64,000 nt of DNA from the NCBI RefSeq assembly GCF_030063455.1, contig NZ_JASITB010000005.1, positions 62,001 through 126,000 on the forward strand. The letters are read 5' to 3'. The translations under genes and the position numbers were made by a program. This stretch comes from Cryobacterium sp. PH31-O1. GTDB taxonomy: Bacteria > Actinomycetota > Actinomycetes > Actinomycetales > Microbacteriaceae. Position 1 is the first letter of the stretch. Every line of letters starts with the position of its first letter. This document shows, in pieces, positions 28,901 to 36,562 of the stretch. The notes beneath the pieces were generated by a model. It ran no database searches. It was not told the DNA's origin and saw only the letters and a program-made list of their open reading frames with translations.

Positions 28901-29350
28901 CTCATCGGCCTGGCTGATCAGCAATTCCACATCGGTCGACGGCTGCGTCGACTTGAGTACCGGAACCCCGGCCGCAATGGCGTGTTCCTTCGCGGTGACC
29001 TTGTTGCCGGCCATCTCGAGCACGTCGGCGCCCGGACCAATGAACGTGATCCCGGCCGCTGCGGCAGCGTCGGCGAGCTCCGGGTTCTCCGACAGAAAAC
29101 CGTAGCCGGGGTAGATGGCATCGGCGCCACACTCCTTGGCTACGCGAATGATTTCGCTGACGTCGAGATAGGCGCGAACCGGATGCCCCACCTCACCGAT
29201 CTGATACGCCTCATCCGCTTTCAACCGGTGTAAAGAGTTGCGATCCTCGAACGGAAACACCGCCACAGTCTTGGCTCCGAGCTCGTAAGCCGCGCGCATG
29301 GCACGGATCGCAATCTCTCCACGGTTGGCAACTAGAATTTTTTCAAACAT
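25946..29350 (-). CDS. pyc: Pyruvate carboxylase
   Basis: This biotin enzyme carboxylates pyruvate to oxaloacetate (anaplerosis). The ATG at 29348-29350 follows AAAGG and gives an 1134-residue protein, the normal single-chain length. Domains in order are biotin carboxylase (MFEKILVANRGEIAIR onward, ATP-grasp AGGGGRGMRR), carboxyltransferase (TDTTFRDAHQSLLATR, KDMAGLL) and biotinyl carrier at the C-terminus with the biotin lysine in EAMKMEAAI. It is divergent from parA with 78 bp between the starts. Confidence 0.97.
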   Translation of the reverse strand: MFEKILVANRGEIAIRAMRAAYELGAKTVAVFPFEDRNSLHRLKADEAYQIGEVGHPVRAYLDVSEIIRVAKECGADAIYPGYGFLSENPELADAAAAAGITFIGPGADVLEMAGNKVTAKEHAIAAGVPVLKSTQPSTDVELLISQADEIGFPIFAKAVAGGGGRGMRRVAKKNELRGALEEAMREANSAFGDATMFLEAAVLRPRHIEVQILADASGETVHLFERDCSVQRRHQKVIEIAPAPNLSDEIRVQLYADAIKFARSIGYVNAGTVEFLLDTVGERAGQHVFIEMNPRIQVEHTVTEEVTDVDLVQAQIRIAAGETLEQIGLTQGEIRLRGAALQCRITTEDPAAGFRPDTGKITTYRSPGGAGIRLDGGTINPGAQISPHFDSMLAKLTCRGRDYAAAVVRSKRALAEFRIRGVSTNISFLQAVLDDPDFAAGDLSTSFIDERPELLRGRESKDRGTKILNWLAEVTVNQPNGVPPTMVHPRDKLPQLDTTQPAPDGSRQKLQLLGPTRFAADLRAQTALAVTDTTFRDAHQSLLATRVRTKDLVAVAPYVARLTPQLLSVEAWGGATYDVALRFLGEDPWERLASLREALPNINLQMLLRGRNTVGYTPYPTEVTDAFVREATDTGVDIFRIFDALNDVSQMRPAIDAVLNTGTALAEVAVCYTGDLLDPAENLYTLDYYLRLADQIVASGAHVIGIKDMAGLLRPSAAEKLVAAFRERFDLPVHVHTHDTPGGQLATLLAAARAGADAVDVASAPMAGTTSQPSASSLVAALAHTERDTGISLKATTDLEPYWEAVRTLYTPFESGLSAPTGRVYTHEIPGGQLSNLRTQAVALGLADHFELIEDMYTAANTILGRVPKVTPSSKVVGDLALYLAAVKADPADFEQNPGNYDVPDSVIGFMAGELGDLPGGWPEPFRTKVLAGRNVRVGVTEITAGERSALAATSAERRAMLNQLLFPAPTRQFDQIRETYGDLSVIDTVDYLYGLQQGQEHAVEIAKGVRLYVGLEAIGEADDKGMRTVMTILNGQLRPVFVRDTSITVQIKIAEKADANQPGQIAAPFSGVVTLQVEEGAPVEAGQSVASIEAMKMEAAITSPIAGTIERVAIPLTQQVDAGDLLVTVRPR

Positions 29351-29382
29351 GCAAGCCTTTCGAGGGCGTACGCGGCGCACAG

Positions 29383-29403
29383 CTAACGGTTAGGTTCTCT
29401 AAC
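29383..29403. promoter_or_regulatory. CTAAC/GTTAG inverted repeats between pyc and parA
   Basis: CTAAC-G-GTTAG (29383-29393) is followed by GTTAG-GTTCT-CTAAC (29389-29403). One half-site is shared, so three alternating half-sites form two overlapping palindromes. A TAGGTT hexamer (29391-29396) inside it could be a -10 for parA. The same half-sites occur upstream of the carotenoid operon. The factor that binds is unknown. Confidence 0.5.
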
Positions 29404-29428
29404 ACTAGTGAAGGTAACGTTGCTACTC

Positions 29429-30241
29429 ATGCACGTACTCAGCGTAAGTTCCCTTAAGGGTGGTGTCGGCAAGACCACGGTAACCCTTGGTCTGGCTTCT
29501 GCTGCCTTCGCCCGTGGCGTGCGAACACTCGTTGTGGATCTTGATCCACAGTCCGATGTATCAACCGGCATGGATATCCAGTTAGCCGGTCGCCTCAACG
29601 TCGCCGATGTTCTCACTTCGCCCAAGGAGAAAACCGTTCGCGCGGCTATCGCCCCGAGTGGGTGGACCCGCAACGGTCCCGGCACGATCGACGTTATGAT
29701 CGGCAGCCCGTCGGCGATCAACTTCGACGGTCCGCACCCGAGCATCCGAGATATCTGGAAGCTCGAAGAAGCCCTCTCGACGATCGAAAAAGACTACGAG
29801 CTCGTGCTGATCGACTGCGCGCCCTCCCTGAACGCCCTCACGCGCACGGCGTGGGCCGCGAGCGACCGGGTCGCCGTCGTCACCGAGCCCGGCTTGTTCT
29901 CGGTCGCTGCGGCCGACCGTGCGCTACGCGCGATCGAAGAAATCCGTCGTGGGCTGAGCCCGCGACTGCAGCCGCTCGGCATTATCGTGAACCGTGCCCG
30001 TACGGCGTCGCTTGAGCACCAGTTTCGGATCAAGGAGCTGCGTGACATGTTCGGACCCCTCGTGCTGAGCCCGCAGTTGCCGGAGCGTACGTCGCTGCAG
30101 CAGGCCCAGGGGGCCGCGAAGCCGCTGCACATCTGGCCAGGTGACAGTGCTCTGGAAATGGCGGGCTACTTCGACCAGCTGCTCGACCGGGTGCTGCGCA
30201 CGGCGCGCATCGGGGAGTACGCCGAGGCACCCGCGGTTTAG
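29429..30241 (+). CDS. ParA family ATPase (no ParB partner nearby)
   Basis: The 270-residue protein is almost entirely an ATPase domain. It has [17 protein letters not shown] (deviant Walker A), VVDLDPQSDVSTGM (Walker A-prime) and VLIDCAPSLN (Walker B). No ParB or centromere-like repeats are seen. I start it at the ATG at 29429; a GTG at 29408 would add seven residues. Downstream MerR genes are related to cell-division regulators, so a role in chromosome or septum positioning is possible but unproven. Confidence 0.85.
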   Translation: MHVLSVSSLKGGVGKTTVTLGLASAAFARGVRTLVVDLDPQSDVSTGMDIQLAGRLNVADVLTSPKEKTVRAAIAPSGWTRNGPGTIDVMIGSPSAINFDGPHPSIRDIWKLEEALSTIEKDYELVLIDCAPSLNALTRTAWAASDRVAVVTEPGLFSVAAADRALRAIEEIRRGLSPRLQPLGIIVNRARTASLEHQFRIKELRDMFGPLVLSPQLPERTSLQQAQGAAKPLHIWPGDSALEMAGYFDQLLDRVLRTARIGEYAEAPAV

Positions 30242-30380
30242 CTCGTCCTAAATTTTCGTCGCCATCTGGCTGGGCTGCATGCGCGACTGGCAGGCCAAGC
30301 GCGCGCAGCGTGAGCACGATGGGTAGCACGACCGGGGCGGCGCGAACTGCGGGGCGCCCGGGGCGGCAAATTTCTCGGGG

Positions 30381-30932
30381 CTAGGAGATTTTGCGGGTGG
30401 TGCGACGGGCGGCCAGCTCATCCGTGGGGTCGACGGGCTGCATATCGAGCTCGACCAGGCTGGTCTCCACCTCGCGAAGGACTTTGCCGACAGCGATGCC
30501 GAAGACGCCCTGGCCGCGGCTGACCAGGTCGATGACCTCGTCGTTGGAGGTGCACAAATAAACGCTCGCCCCGTCGCTCATGAGCGTGGTCTGGGCCAGA
30601 TCGCTGATGCCCGATTCGCGTAGCTGGTTGACGGCGGTGCGAATCTGCTGCAGGGAGATGCCGGTGTCGAGCAGACGTTTAACGAGCTTGAGCACCAGAA
30701 TGTCGCGGAAGCCGTAGAGGCGCTGGGAGCCGGAGCCGGCCGCGCCGCGCACTGTTGGTTCAACCAGGCCGGTGCGGGCCCAGTAGTCGAGCTGGCGGTA
30801 GCTGATGCCGGCGGCGCGGGAGGCGACAGCGCCCCGATAGCCGGAGTTCTCATCAAGCTCGGGCATGCCATCGGTGAACAGCAGTCCTAAAGAGTAACGC
30901 GAAGCGTCAGCATCAGGCTTGAGCTCACTCAT
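30381..30932 (-). CDS. MerR family transcriptional regulator (Rv1830-like)
   Basis: The ATG at 30930-30932 follows GAGAGG and gives a 183-residue protein. The winged-helix domain carries YRGAVASRAAGISYRQLDYW and TRGLVEP-like ARTGLVEPTVR, then GSGSQRLYGFRDILVLKLV. These are the conserved pattern of the Rv1830 branch of MerR-like proteins, which lack the metal-binding cysteines. The C-terminal part (DEVIDLVSRGQGVFGIAVGK) is the conserved effector region. In mycobacteria it sits near garA and Rv1828, as here. Confidence 0.9.
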   Translation of the reverse strand: MSELKPDADASRYSLGLLFTDGMPELDENSGYRGAVASRAAGISYRQLDYWARTGLVEPTVRGAAGSGSQRLYGFRDILVLKLVKRLLDTGISLQQIRTAVNQLRESGISDLAQTTLMSDGASVYLCTSNDEVIDLVSRGQGVFGIAVGKVLREVETSLVELDMQPVDPTDELAARRTTRKIS

Positions 30933-31222
30933 AGGGTTTGCCTCTCGGGGGTTACGTCGTGCGGTGGCTGAATGCTTCGATTGTGCGAGCATCAGACACT
31001 GTGGTGCGGAATTGAACTTGCGTGCGGTGGTGTTGGCGTGCGGTGGTGCTAGTTTGCGAACATCTTGCTGTGACGATTCCCTCTACGGTACCGAGGTGCG
31101 GGGCTTGCAGGCCTGACATTCGCGTGACCGGTTTGGCGTGTCGGTCGAGCGGCCAGAGCCGCAGGTGAGCGACTGACTCCAGACGACAACTTCGCCGCTT
31201 TGTGCCGGAGTCAGTCTACGAC
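30933..31222. other. Gene-free interval between the two MerR genes
   Basis: About 290 bp with no supported gene. It includes the promoter region of the Rv1830-like gene and a short direct repeat of GCGTGCGGTGGTG at about 31020-31051. In mycobacteria a bifunctional-nuclease gene (Rv1829) lies here. No frame in this interval resembles that family. Confidence 0.6.
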
Positions 31223-31951
31223 CTACTGAGTCAGTCGGCCCAGCGCGGAGCGAATCAGGCTGCCGCGGATGACCTCGAGCTGGCCGGCGATCTCGACGGC
31301 CATTTCCGCGGCCTTGGCCCGGCTCGAGGCGTCTTTGCGGCGCGCGAGCGGCACGAGGGCGCTTTCGATGAGTCCGAGTTCGCGTTCGGCGGCCCCGCGA
31401 AAGCCACGGAGGTGGCGCGGCTCGATGCCGCTGCGCTGCAGCTCGACCAGGGCGCGCAGCACGGGCAGAACGCCGTCACCGTAGTGCTCGGCGGGCAGGA
31501 TGATGGAGGCGGAGACGGCGTCGTGCAACAGGGTCGCGGACGCGCCGGCCTCGCGCAGGAGTTCGTCGCGGGTGAGGCGACGCACGGTTCCGAGCATCGA
31601 CGGCCCCGGGGCGGTTCCGCCCGGCAGCGCGGGCGACAGGCCGGCATCCAGGTCGTCGAGATAGGAGCGGATGACTTTCAACGGCAGGTACTGATAGCGC
31701 TGCATCGACAGAATCAGTCTCAGACGGTCGACGTCACTGGTGCAGAACTTGCGGTAGCCGGATTCCGTGCGGGCCGGAAAGACGAGCCCCTGTTCTTCCA
31801 GGAAGCGCAGCTTGGACGGGGTCAGGTCGTTGAATTCCGGGGTGAGGCGTGCCAAAACTTGCCCGATGCTGAGCAGCGGCGCCGATCCGGGGACGTGAGC
31901 TTTCGCCGCCGACACAGACACGGACCGGGCCTGGGCGGAATTTGCCGCCAC
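31223..31951 (-). CDS. ftsR: MerR family regulator FtsR (Rv1828-like)
   Basis: The 242-residue protein carries the Rv1828/FtsR signature in its MerR domain: LLSIGQVLARLTPEFNDLTP then SKLRFLEEQGLVFPARTESGYRKF. The long C-terminal region is typical of this group. In Corynebacterium FtsR activates ftsZ, and it sits downstream of the FHA gene odhI/garA, as here. Its GTG start shares one base with the garA stop (TAGTG), so the two are coupled. Confidence 0.9.
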   Translation of the reverse strand: MAANSAQARSVSVSAAKAHVPGSAPLLSIGQVLARLTPEFNDLTPSKLRFLEEQGLVFPARTESGYRKFCTSDVDRLRLILSMQRYQYLPLKVIRSYLDDLDAGLSPALPGGTAPGPSMLGTVRRLTRDELLREAGASATLLHDAVSASIILPAEHYGDGVLPVLRALVELQRSGIEPRHLRGFRGAAERELGLIESALVPLARRKDASSRAKAAEMAVEIAGQLEVIRGSLIRSALGRLTQ

Positions 31952-32550
31952 TACTCGCTCGCCGCGCGGGCGAGGTCGAGGCGCGAGGCGTAGAAGGTGA
32001 GGCGGAACTTGCCAACCTGCACCTCGGCGCCATCCGTCAGCGCAGCGGTTTCGATGCGCTCACCATCGAAATAGGTGCCGTTGAGCGAGCCGAGGTCTTT
32101 CACCGCGAAGGCGGTCCCGTTACGCAGGAACTCGGCGTGACGGCGCGACACTGTGACGTCATCGAGGAATATATCGGCGTTGGGGTGGCGACCGACGCTC
32201 GTGAGATCGGCGTCGAGTAGAAATCTGGCCCCGGCGTTGGGTCCGCGCCGAACGACCATGAGAGCCGATCCGGAGGGCAGCGCCGCAATGGACTCCTGCT
32301 CTTCAGCCGTCACGTTCGAGTCGATCGACGCGATCTGGGCGGCGAACTCCTGGCTGAAGTTCATCGTCGTGTCGGTGCTGAGCATGTCGTGCACCGTCGT
32401 GGATTCGCCGGGCATTCCGCTGTCGGAGGATGCTGGGGTGGACTGCGCCTTGCTGGGCATTGCTTCGCCTGTCGTCGGGTTCTCTGGCTGATCTGTGGGC
32501 ACGGGCTCGTTCTGCTCGTCGGAACTATGCTTTCCGGATAGATCGACCAT
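31951..32550 (-). CDS. garA: FHA-domain regulatory protein GarA/OdhI type
   Basis: GarA/OdhI is a small cytoplasmic protein. When unphosphorylated it inhibits 2-oxoglutarate dehydrogenase, and Ser/Thr kinases relieve this by phosphorylating an N-terminal threonine. The 199-residue protein has a disordered N-terminus with a Thr-Thr pair in STDTTMNFSQEF (the equivalent of the ETTS site). The FHA domain (about 95-185) has SVGRHPNADIFLDDVTVSRR and GSLNGTYFDGERI. Two adjacent ATGs exist; the second (32548-32550) has better spacing from AGGAGG. Confidence 0.92.
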   Translation of the reverse strand: MVDLSGKHSSDEQNEPVPTDQPENPTTGEAMPSKAQSTPASSDSGMPGESTTVHDMLSTDTTMNFSQEFAAQIASIDSNVTAEEQESIAALPSGSALMVVRRGPNAGARFLLDADLTSVGRHPNADIFLDDVTVSRRHAEFLRNGTAFAVKDLGSLNGTYFDGERIETAALTDGAEVQVGKFRLTFYASRLDLARAASE

Positions 32551-32560
32551 CATGCACCTC

Positions 32561-33178
32561 CTATCCTTCCAGCGTATCGGAAGATACACCCTCAAGGACC
32601 CTGGGCAGCCGAATCACGCGCATCGTTTCAATGGCGTAGATGATGCCTGCCCACCAGTAGACGAAAGCACCCCAGATGGCGAAAGCCCACCCCACCGGCT
32701 GCGACCACCATTCCAATTGCGGAAAGGCCTGCCCGAGCATGATCATCGGCAGGGCGTAGAACAGGCAGAAGGTGGCCACCTTGCCCAGCTGGTGTACCGG
32801 CAGCGGGCCGAAACCGAAGTTCGCGAGGATGATTCCGAGGACCAGCAGGAACACGTCGCGTCCGAGGACGACCAGAACGATCCACCACGGCACGAGGTCA
32901 CGCCAGGCCAGCCCGATCAGCGCGGCGAAAATATAGAGGCGATCCGCGGCGGGGTCCAGGAGCTGGCCGAGCCGGGTGATCTGATGCCAGCGGCGGGCGA
33001 GAAAGCCGTCGAGCCAGTCGGTAAAACTGGAGATGCTGAGCACGACGAGAGCCCAGGCATCCGCTCCCTGGGCGAGCAGCACGAGGAACACCGGCACCAG
33101 AAGCAGGCGCAGAAAGCTGAGCACGTTGGGCAGGGTCAGCACCCGATCGCTGACGACTCCGTTCGCTGCCCCTGTCAC
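32561..33178 (-). CDS. CDP-alcohol phosphatidyltransferase (PgsA-like)
   Basis: This membrane enzyme transfers a phosphatidyl group from CDP-diacylglycerol to an alcohol, most likely glycerol-3-phosphate. The 205-residue polytopic protein contains the full family motif D-x2-D-G-x2-A-R-x8-G-x3-D-x3-D, starting DWLDGFLARR and ending LLDPAADR. The substrate (glycerol-phosphate, inositol-phosphate or cardiolipin synthesis) cannot be settled by eye. In mycobacteria the homologous pgsA2 also lies close to garA. Start: GTG at 33176-33178. Confidence 0.88.
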   Translation of the reverse strand: MTGAANGVVSDRVLTLPNVLSFLRLLLVPVFLVLLAQGADAWALVVLSISSFTDWLDGFLARRWHQITRLGQLLDPAADRLYIFAALIGLAWRDLVPWWIVLVVLGRDVFLLVLGIILANFGFGPLPVHQLGKVATFCLFYALPMIMLGQAFPQLEWWSQPVGWAFAIWGAFVYWWAGIIYAIETMRVIRLPRVLEGVSSDTLEG

Positions 33179-33207
33179 ATTGCTGAGTCTATCGAGACGA
33201 GACGCGA

Positions 33208-33723
33208 TCAGCGGAGCCGCCCGCGCAGGGCCGGCCAGCTTGAGGCGAAACCGGGGTGGAGTTCGAGCGCGCTCACGGCATCGGACGATACCCAGCGCAG
33301 GGCGATGCTTTCCTGATCGCTGATGACGGGTTCGAATTCTTCAATCGCCTCCACCACAACGGTGGTGTACGACCAGAAACCCAGGTCGAAGAGGGAGGTG
33401 AACTTGAGCTGCACCAGATCGGCGGGTACGCCAGCCTCCTCTCGGGCTTCGCGCAGGGCGGCCTCGATCGCTGACTCGTTCTCGTGGCGGGCACCCCCCG
33501 GCAGGCCCCAGGTGTCACCGAAATGACTCCAGACCGCACGGTGCTGCAGCAACACACCGAGGCGTGGGTGGTGCACGAGCAGTCCGGCCGCGCCGAATCT
33601 GCCCCAATATTTTCGGCCGTCGGGTGCGTGCACCCACGCGTCACCGCTGTCACGGTTCGGTGCCGGCTGCGGGAGGGCCGACCCACGCGGGTCGGTCAGG
33701 TCAGCGCCCGAACTCTCAGTCAT
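33208..33723 (-). CDS. Nudix hydrolase
   Basis: The 171-residue protein contains a perfect Nudix box, beginning GGARHENESAIEAAL and continuing with REAREEAG (pattern GX5EX7REUXEEXGU), inside an otherwise standard Nudix fold (WGRFGAAGLLVHHP before, FWSYTTVVVEA after). The substrate is a nucleoside diphosphate linked to some moiety, not predictable here; house-cleaning of oxidised nucleotides is one option. It is transcribed with the PgsA-like gene, 29 bp upstream of it. Confidence 0.9.
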   Translation of the reverse strand: MTESSGADLTDPRGSALPQPAPNRDSGDAWVHAPDGRKYWGRFGAAGLLVHHPRLGVLLQHRAVWSHFGDTWGLPGGARHENESAIEAALREAREEAGVPADLVQLKFTSLFDLGFWSYTTVVVEAIEEFEPVISDQESIALRWVSSDAVSALELHPGFASSWPALRGRLR

Positions 33724-33768
33724 GCACTAAGCATGCCCGTCCCCGGCGAGAAAACGAATTCATCCGCT

Positions 33769-34323
33769 CTAAATGGATATGATCGCGTGCACGGGGGCGG
33801 TACCGAGACGCAGACGACCGTGCAGCTCGGTGAGTTCGAGCACGACGCCGACGCCGGTCGGGATGTAACCGGCCCGTTCGATCAGGCGTGTGGTGGCCGC
33901 GATGGTGCCACCGGTCGCGAGCACATCATCGAGGATGAGCACACGGGTACCCGCCGGAAGCTGACCGATTTCGAGTTCGAGCCGGGCCGAACCGTATTCG
34001 AGGTCGTATTCTTCGGTTAACACCGTGCCGGGCAATTTGCCGCCCTTACGCACGGCGAGGACGGCCACGTTGGCGGCGTAACCGACGGCCGCGGCCAGCA
34101 GAAAACCGCGCGCTTCGATGCCGGCGACGGCGTCAAAGCGCCCGCGGTGCTGGTCGGCCAGGTCGTCGATGATCGCGCGAAACGCAGCGGCATCGGCGAA
34201 GACCGGATTGAGGTCGCGGAACAGGATGCCCGGCTGGGGAAAATCGGGGTATGAGGCCAGGAGGGCCTCGACGTGCGCGGCAGCCGACAACGGCGACGAG
34301 GGCAGCGGGGAGAGTTGAGTCAC
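33769..34323 (-). CDS. apt: Adenine phosphoribosyltransferase
   Basis: This salvages adenine to AMP using PRPP. The 184-residue protein has the typical start region YPDFPQPGILFRDLNPVFAD, the family segment GIEARGFLLAAAVGY and the PRPP loop VLILDDVLATGGTIAA. Length and motif order match Apt. In many actinobacteria apt adjoins relA; here it adjoins a MarR gene and a Nudix gene. Confidence 0.95.
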   Translation of the reverse strand: MTQLSPLPSSPLSAAAHVEALLASYPDFPQPGILFRDLNPVFADAAAFRAIIDDLADQHRGRFDAVAGIEARGFLLAAAVGYAANVAVLAVRKGGKLPGTVLTEEYDLEYGSARLELEIGQLPAGTRVLILDDVLATGGTIAATTRLIERAGYIPTGVGVVLELTELHGRLRLGTAPVHAIISI

Positions 34324-34362
34324 TGATTCATCTTAACCGGATGACCGGGCTGCGACTGCTTC

Positions 34363-34902
34363 CTAGGACGTGACCGTGCCGTTGGGCAGCTTCTCCGCAG
34401 AGGGCATGACGGCGATCGCGCTCATCGCGTCGAGAAAACGCACCACGGCCAGCTGCTGGTCAGCGGTGAGCTCGAGGGCGACCTGCATCAGCTGGTCGTG
34501 CGTTCCCGCCAGCGCTTGGCGCATTTCTTCATGCGACGACTGGCTGGCAAAGAGTCGTTGCGCCCGACCATCGTCGGGGTTTACCTCGCGGCGAATGTGA
34601 CCGGAGGCCGAGAGCCTCGAGAGGAGCTTCGCGGTGGCTGCCGACGAAATGCTGAGAAATTCGCTGAGATCTTTGGGGCTGGCTACCCGGTGCTGGCGTT
34701 CGCAGGCGATCAGGTGACGAATGGCCATCAGGTCCGTTTCGTTGACGCGCATCTCCGCCTGGGCTCGATGACGCATGGCGGCGTCGGCCACTCGAAACCG
34801 GCGCACGGCACGTAAAACTTCTAAAGCCGAAGAAACCCCCATTTTCTTAGGGTCATACCAGTACGCACCCTGCGCTGGGGGTTTACGCTCATCGTGGGAC
34901 AT
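34363..34902 (-). CDS. MarR family regulator, likely CrtR-type repressor of the carotenoid operon
   Basis: A 179-residue winged-helix protein of the MarR family, with the recognition region PKDLSEFLSISSAATAKLLSRL, the wing VNPDDGRAQRLFA and C-terminal dimerisation helices. It is divergently transcribed from idi-crt with only 81 bp between starts. In Corynebacterium the MarR protein CrtR in the same position represses crtE and responds to geranylgeranyl diphosphate. By context this is its counterpart; ligand and target remain inference. Confidence 0.85.
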   Translation of the reverse strand: MSHDERKPPAQGAYWYDPKKMGVSSALEVLRAVRRFRVADAAMRHRAQAEMRVNETDLMAIRHLIACERQHRVASPKDLSEFLSISSAATAKLLSRLSASGHIRREVNPDDGRAQRLFASQSSHEEMRQALAGTHDQLMQVALELTADQQLAVVRFLDAMSAIAVMPSAEKLPNGTVTS

Positions 34903-34927
34903 AAGCCCATGGTAACGTGGGCAGTCG

Positions 34928-34955
34928 CTAACTTGGTTAGTTATTTAATTGTTAA
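34928..34955. promoter_or_regulatory. Two candidate CrtR-type operators between the MarR gene and idi
   Basis: CTAAC-TTG-GTTAG (34928-34940) is a perfect 5-bp-arm palindrome with a TTG centre. TTAA-TTG-TTAA (34945-34955) is a second with the same centre and 4-bp arms. Both lie in an AT-rich 81-bp divergent intergenic region, where they would overlap promoters for both genes. The shared design suggests one regulator binding twice. Confidence 0.6.
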
Positions 34956-34983
34956 TCAGCTTGAACCGAGAAGGGAAGCCCCC

Positions 34984-35523
34984 GTGCAGACCGCCGACGC
35001 TCTTGACGAACGTGTGATCCTTCTCGACGACGAGGGACGTCACATCGGCACCGCGCCTAAGCACAGCATGCACGGATCAGATACCGTGCTGCACCTGGCC
35101 TTCTCCTGCTACGTTTTCAATTCGCTCGGCGAAGTACTCGTTACCCGCCGGGCCTTGAGCAAAAAAGCCTGGCCGGGAGTGTGGACCAACTCGTTCTGTG
35201 GGCATCCGCTGCCCGCCGAACCGCTCACGCAGGCGGTCGAACGCCGGGCCAGTTACGAACTCGGGCTTCAGATTGAAGCGATCGACCTGGCCCTGCCCCT
35301 GTTCCGCTACCGCGCCACGGACAGCAGCGGCATCGTTGAGAACGAGATCTGCCCGGTCTATCTGGCCAGAACCGACCAGGAACCGACGCTGAACCCCGAC
35401 GAAGTGGCCGAATACGTCTGGACCCGCCCGGCGGATCTGTACCGCGCGATCACCGACGCCCCGTGGGCGTTCAGCCCGTGGATGGCCTTGCAGGTGCACG
35501 AGCTGGACAGTTTTCGTGCTTGA
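34984..35523 (+). CDS. idi: Isopentenyl-diphosphate delta-isomerase (type 1)
   Basis: Interconverts IPP and DMAPP, feeding the carotenoid pathway encoded downstream. The GTG at 34984 follows a GAAGGGA ribosome site and gives a 179-residue Nudix-fold protein. It has HLAFSCYVFN, the catalytic cysteine segment TNSFCGHP and ERRASYELG, and the glutamate-containing ENEICPVY. An in-frame ATG lies 90 bp upstream but would run through the operator region. It overlaps crtE by 8 bp. Confidence 0.95.
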   Translation: MQTADALDERVILLDDEGRHIGTAPKHSMHGSDTVLHLAFSCYVFNSLGEVLVTRRALSKKAWPGVWTNSFCGHPLPAEPLTQAVERRASYELGLQIEAIDLALPLFRYRATDSSGIVENEICPVYLARTDQEPTLNPDEVAEYVWTRPADLYRAITDAPWAFSPWMALQVHELDSFRA

Positions 35524-36562
35524 CACCGTTCCGGCGGGCGTCGAGACCGAACTGACCCGGTTCTTCGCTGCAGCGCGCCTGCGAGCGACCGATTACGGCG
35601 AACACTATGTGGCACTGTGGGATTCGCTGGAACAGGCCAGCAGTGGCGGTAAACGCGTGCGCCCGGCGCTGGTTTTGGCAGCCTACGCCGGTTTCGGCGG
35701 CCGCGACCAGTCCCTCGTCGCTCCGGTCGCTGTGAGCTTTGAACTGCTGCACACGGCGTTTGTCATTCACGACGACGTTATCGACCGTGACCTGGCCCGC
35801 CGAGGGGTGGCCAACATCGCCGGCCGGTTCAACGACCGCGCCCTGACGCACGGCGCCGCCGCCGATCAGGCCGGGGTCTGGGCTGTGGCCGCTGCCATTC
35901 TCGCCGGCGACCTCGCGCTCAGCGAAGCGCACCGTGCGCTCGCCAAACTTCCCGTCGACGTGCGCACCCGGTTGCGCCTGCTGGACCTGCTCGACCGAGC
36001 CGTGTTCGTCTCGGCGGCCGGGGAGCTGGCCGACGTCACCAACAGCTCGGCGCGGCATCCGCTCACCGTGGCCGAGGTCATCACCACCCTCGAGAACAAG
36101 ACCGCCGTGTACTCGTTTGAAGCGCCGCTGCAGGCCGGGGCCGTGTTGGCAGGGGCATCGGCCGAAGCGATTCGTCTGCTTGGGCGCTACGGGCGCCTTG
36201 TTGGCGTGGCGTTTCAACTCACGGACGACCTGCTCGGGGTGTTCGGCGATCCGGTGAAGACCGGCAAGAGCGTGACGGCTGACCTGCGGGAGGGCAAGCA
36301 GACCGCTCTAATCGCCCACGCTGGAGGCACAGAGAGCTGGTCGCTCATTGCGCCGTACCTCGGCAAGATCGACCTGAGCGATGAGGAAGCCGAGCGGGCC
36401 CGCGAACACCTGCGGGCCTGCGGCGCGAAGGCGGCCGCTGAAGGGCTCGCCTACGACCATTCCCGACTGGCTATTGAAGCCCTCGACCCGGCCGTCATTC
36501 CCGCTGAGCTACGGGCGAGTCTGACCGAGCTGGCCGGCGCCGCCGTTAACCGGGCCCGGTAA
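35516..36562 (+). CDS. crtE: Geranylgeranyl diphosphate synthase
   Basis: Makes GGPP, the C20 precursor of lycopene. The 348-residue protein has GGKRVRPAL, the first aspartate-rich motif HDDVIDRDLARRG and the second LTDDLLGVFGDP. Chain length is inferred from its position at the head of a carotenoid operon. The GTG start lies inside the end of idi and its stop overlaps the crtB start by one base, so the operon is translationally coupled. Confidence 0.93.
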   Translation: MLDTVPAGVETELTRFFAAARLRATDYGEHYVALWDSLEQASSGGKRVRPALVLAAYAGFGGRDQSLVAPVAVSFELLHTAFVIHDDVIDRDLARRGVANIAGRFNDRALTHGAAADQAGVWAVAAAILAGDLALSEAHRALAKLPVDVRTRLRLLDLLDRAVFVSAAGELADVTNSSARHPLTVAEVITTLENKTAVYSFEAPLQAGAVLAGASAEAIRLLGRYGRLVGVAFQLTDDLLGVFGDPVKTGKSVTADLREGKQTALIAHAGGTESWSLIAPYLGKIDLSDEEAERAREHLRACGAKAAAEGLAYDHSRLAIEALDPAVIPAELRASLTELAGAAVNRAR

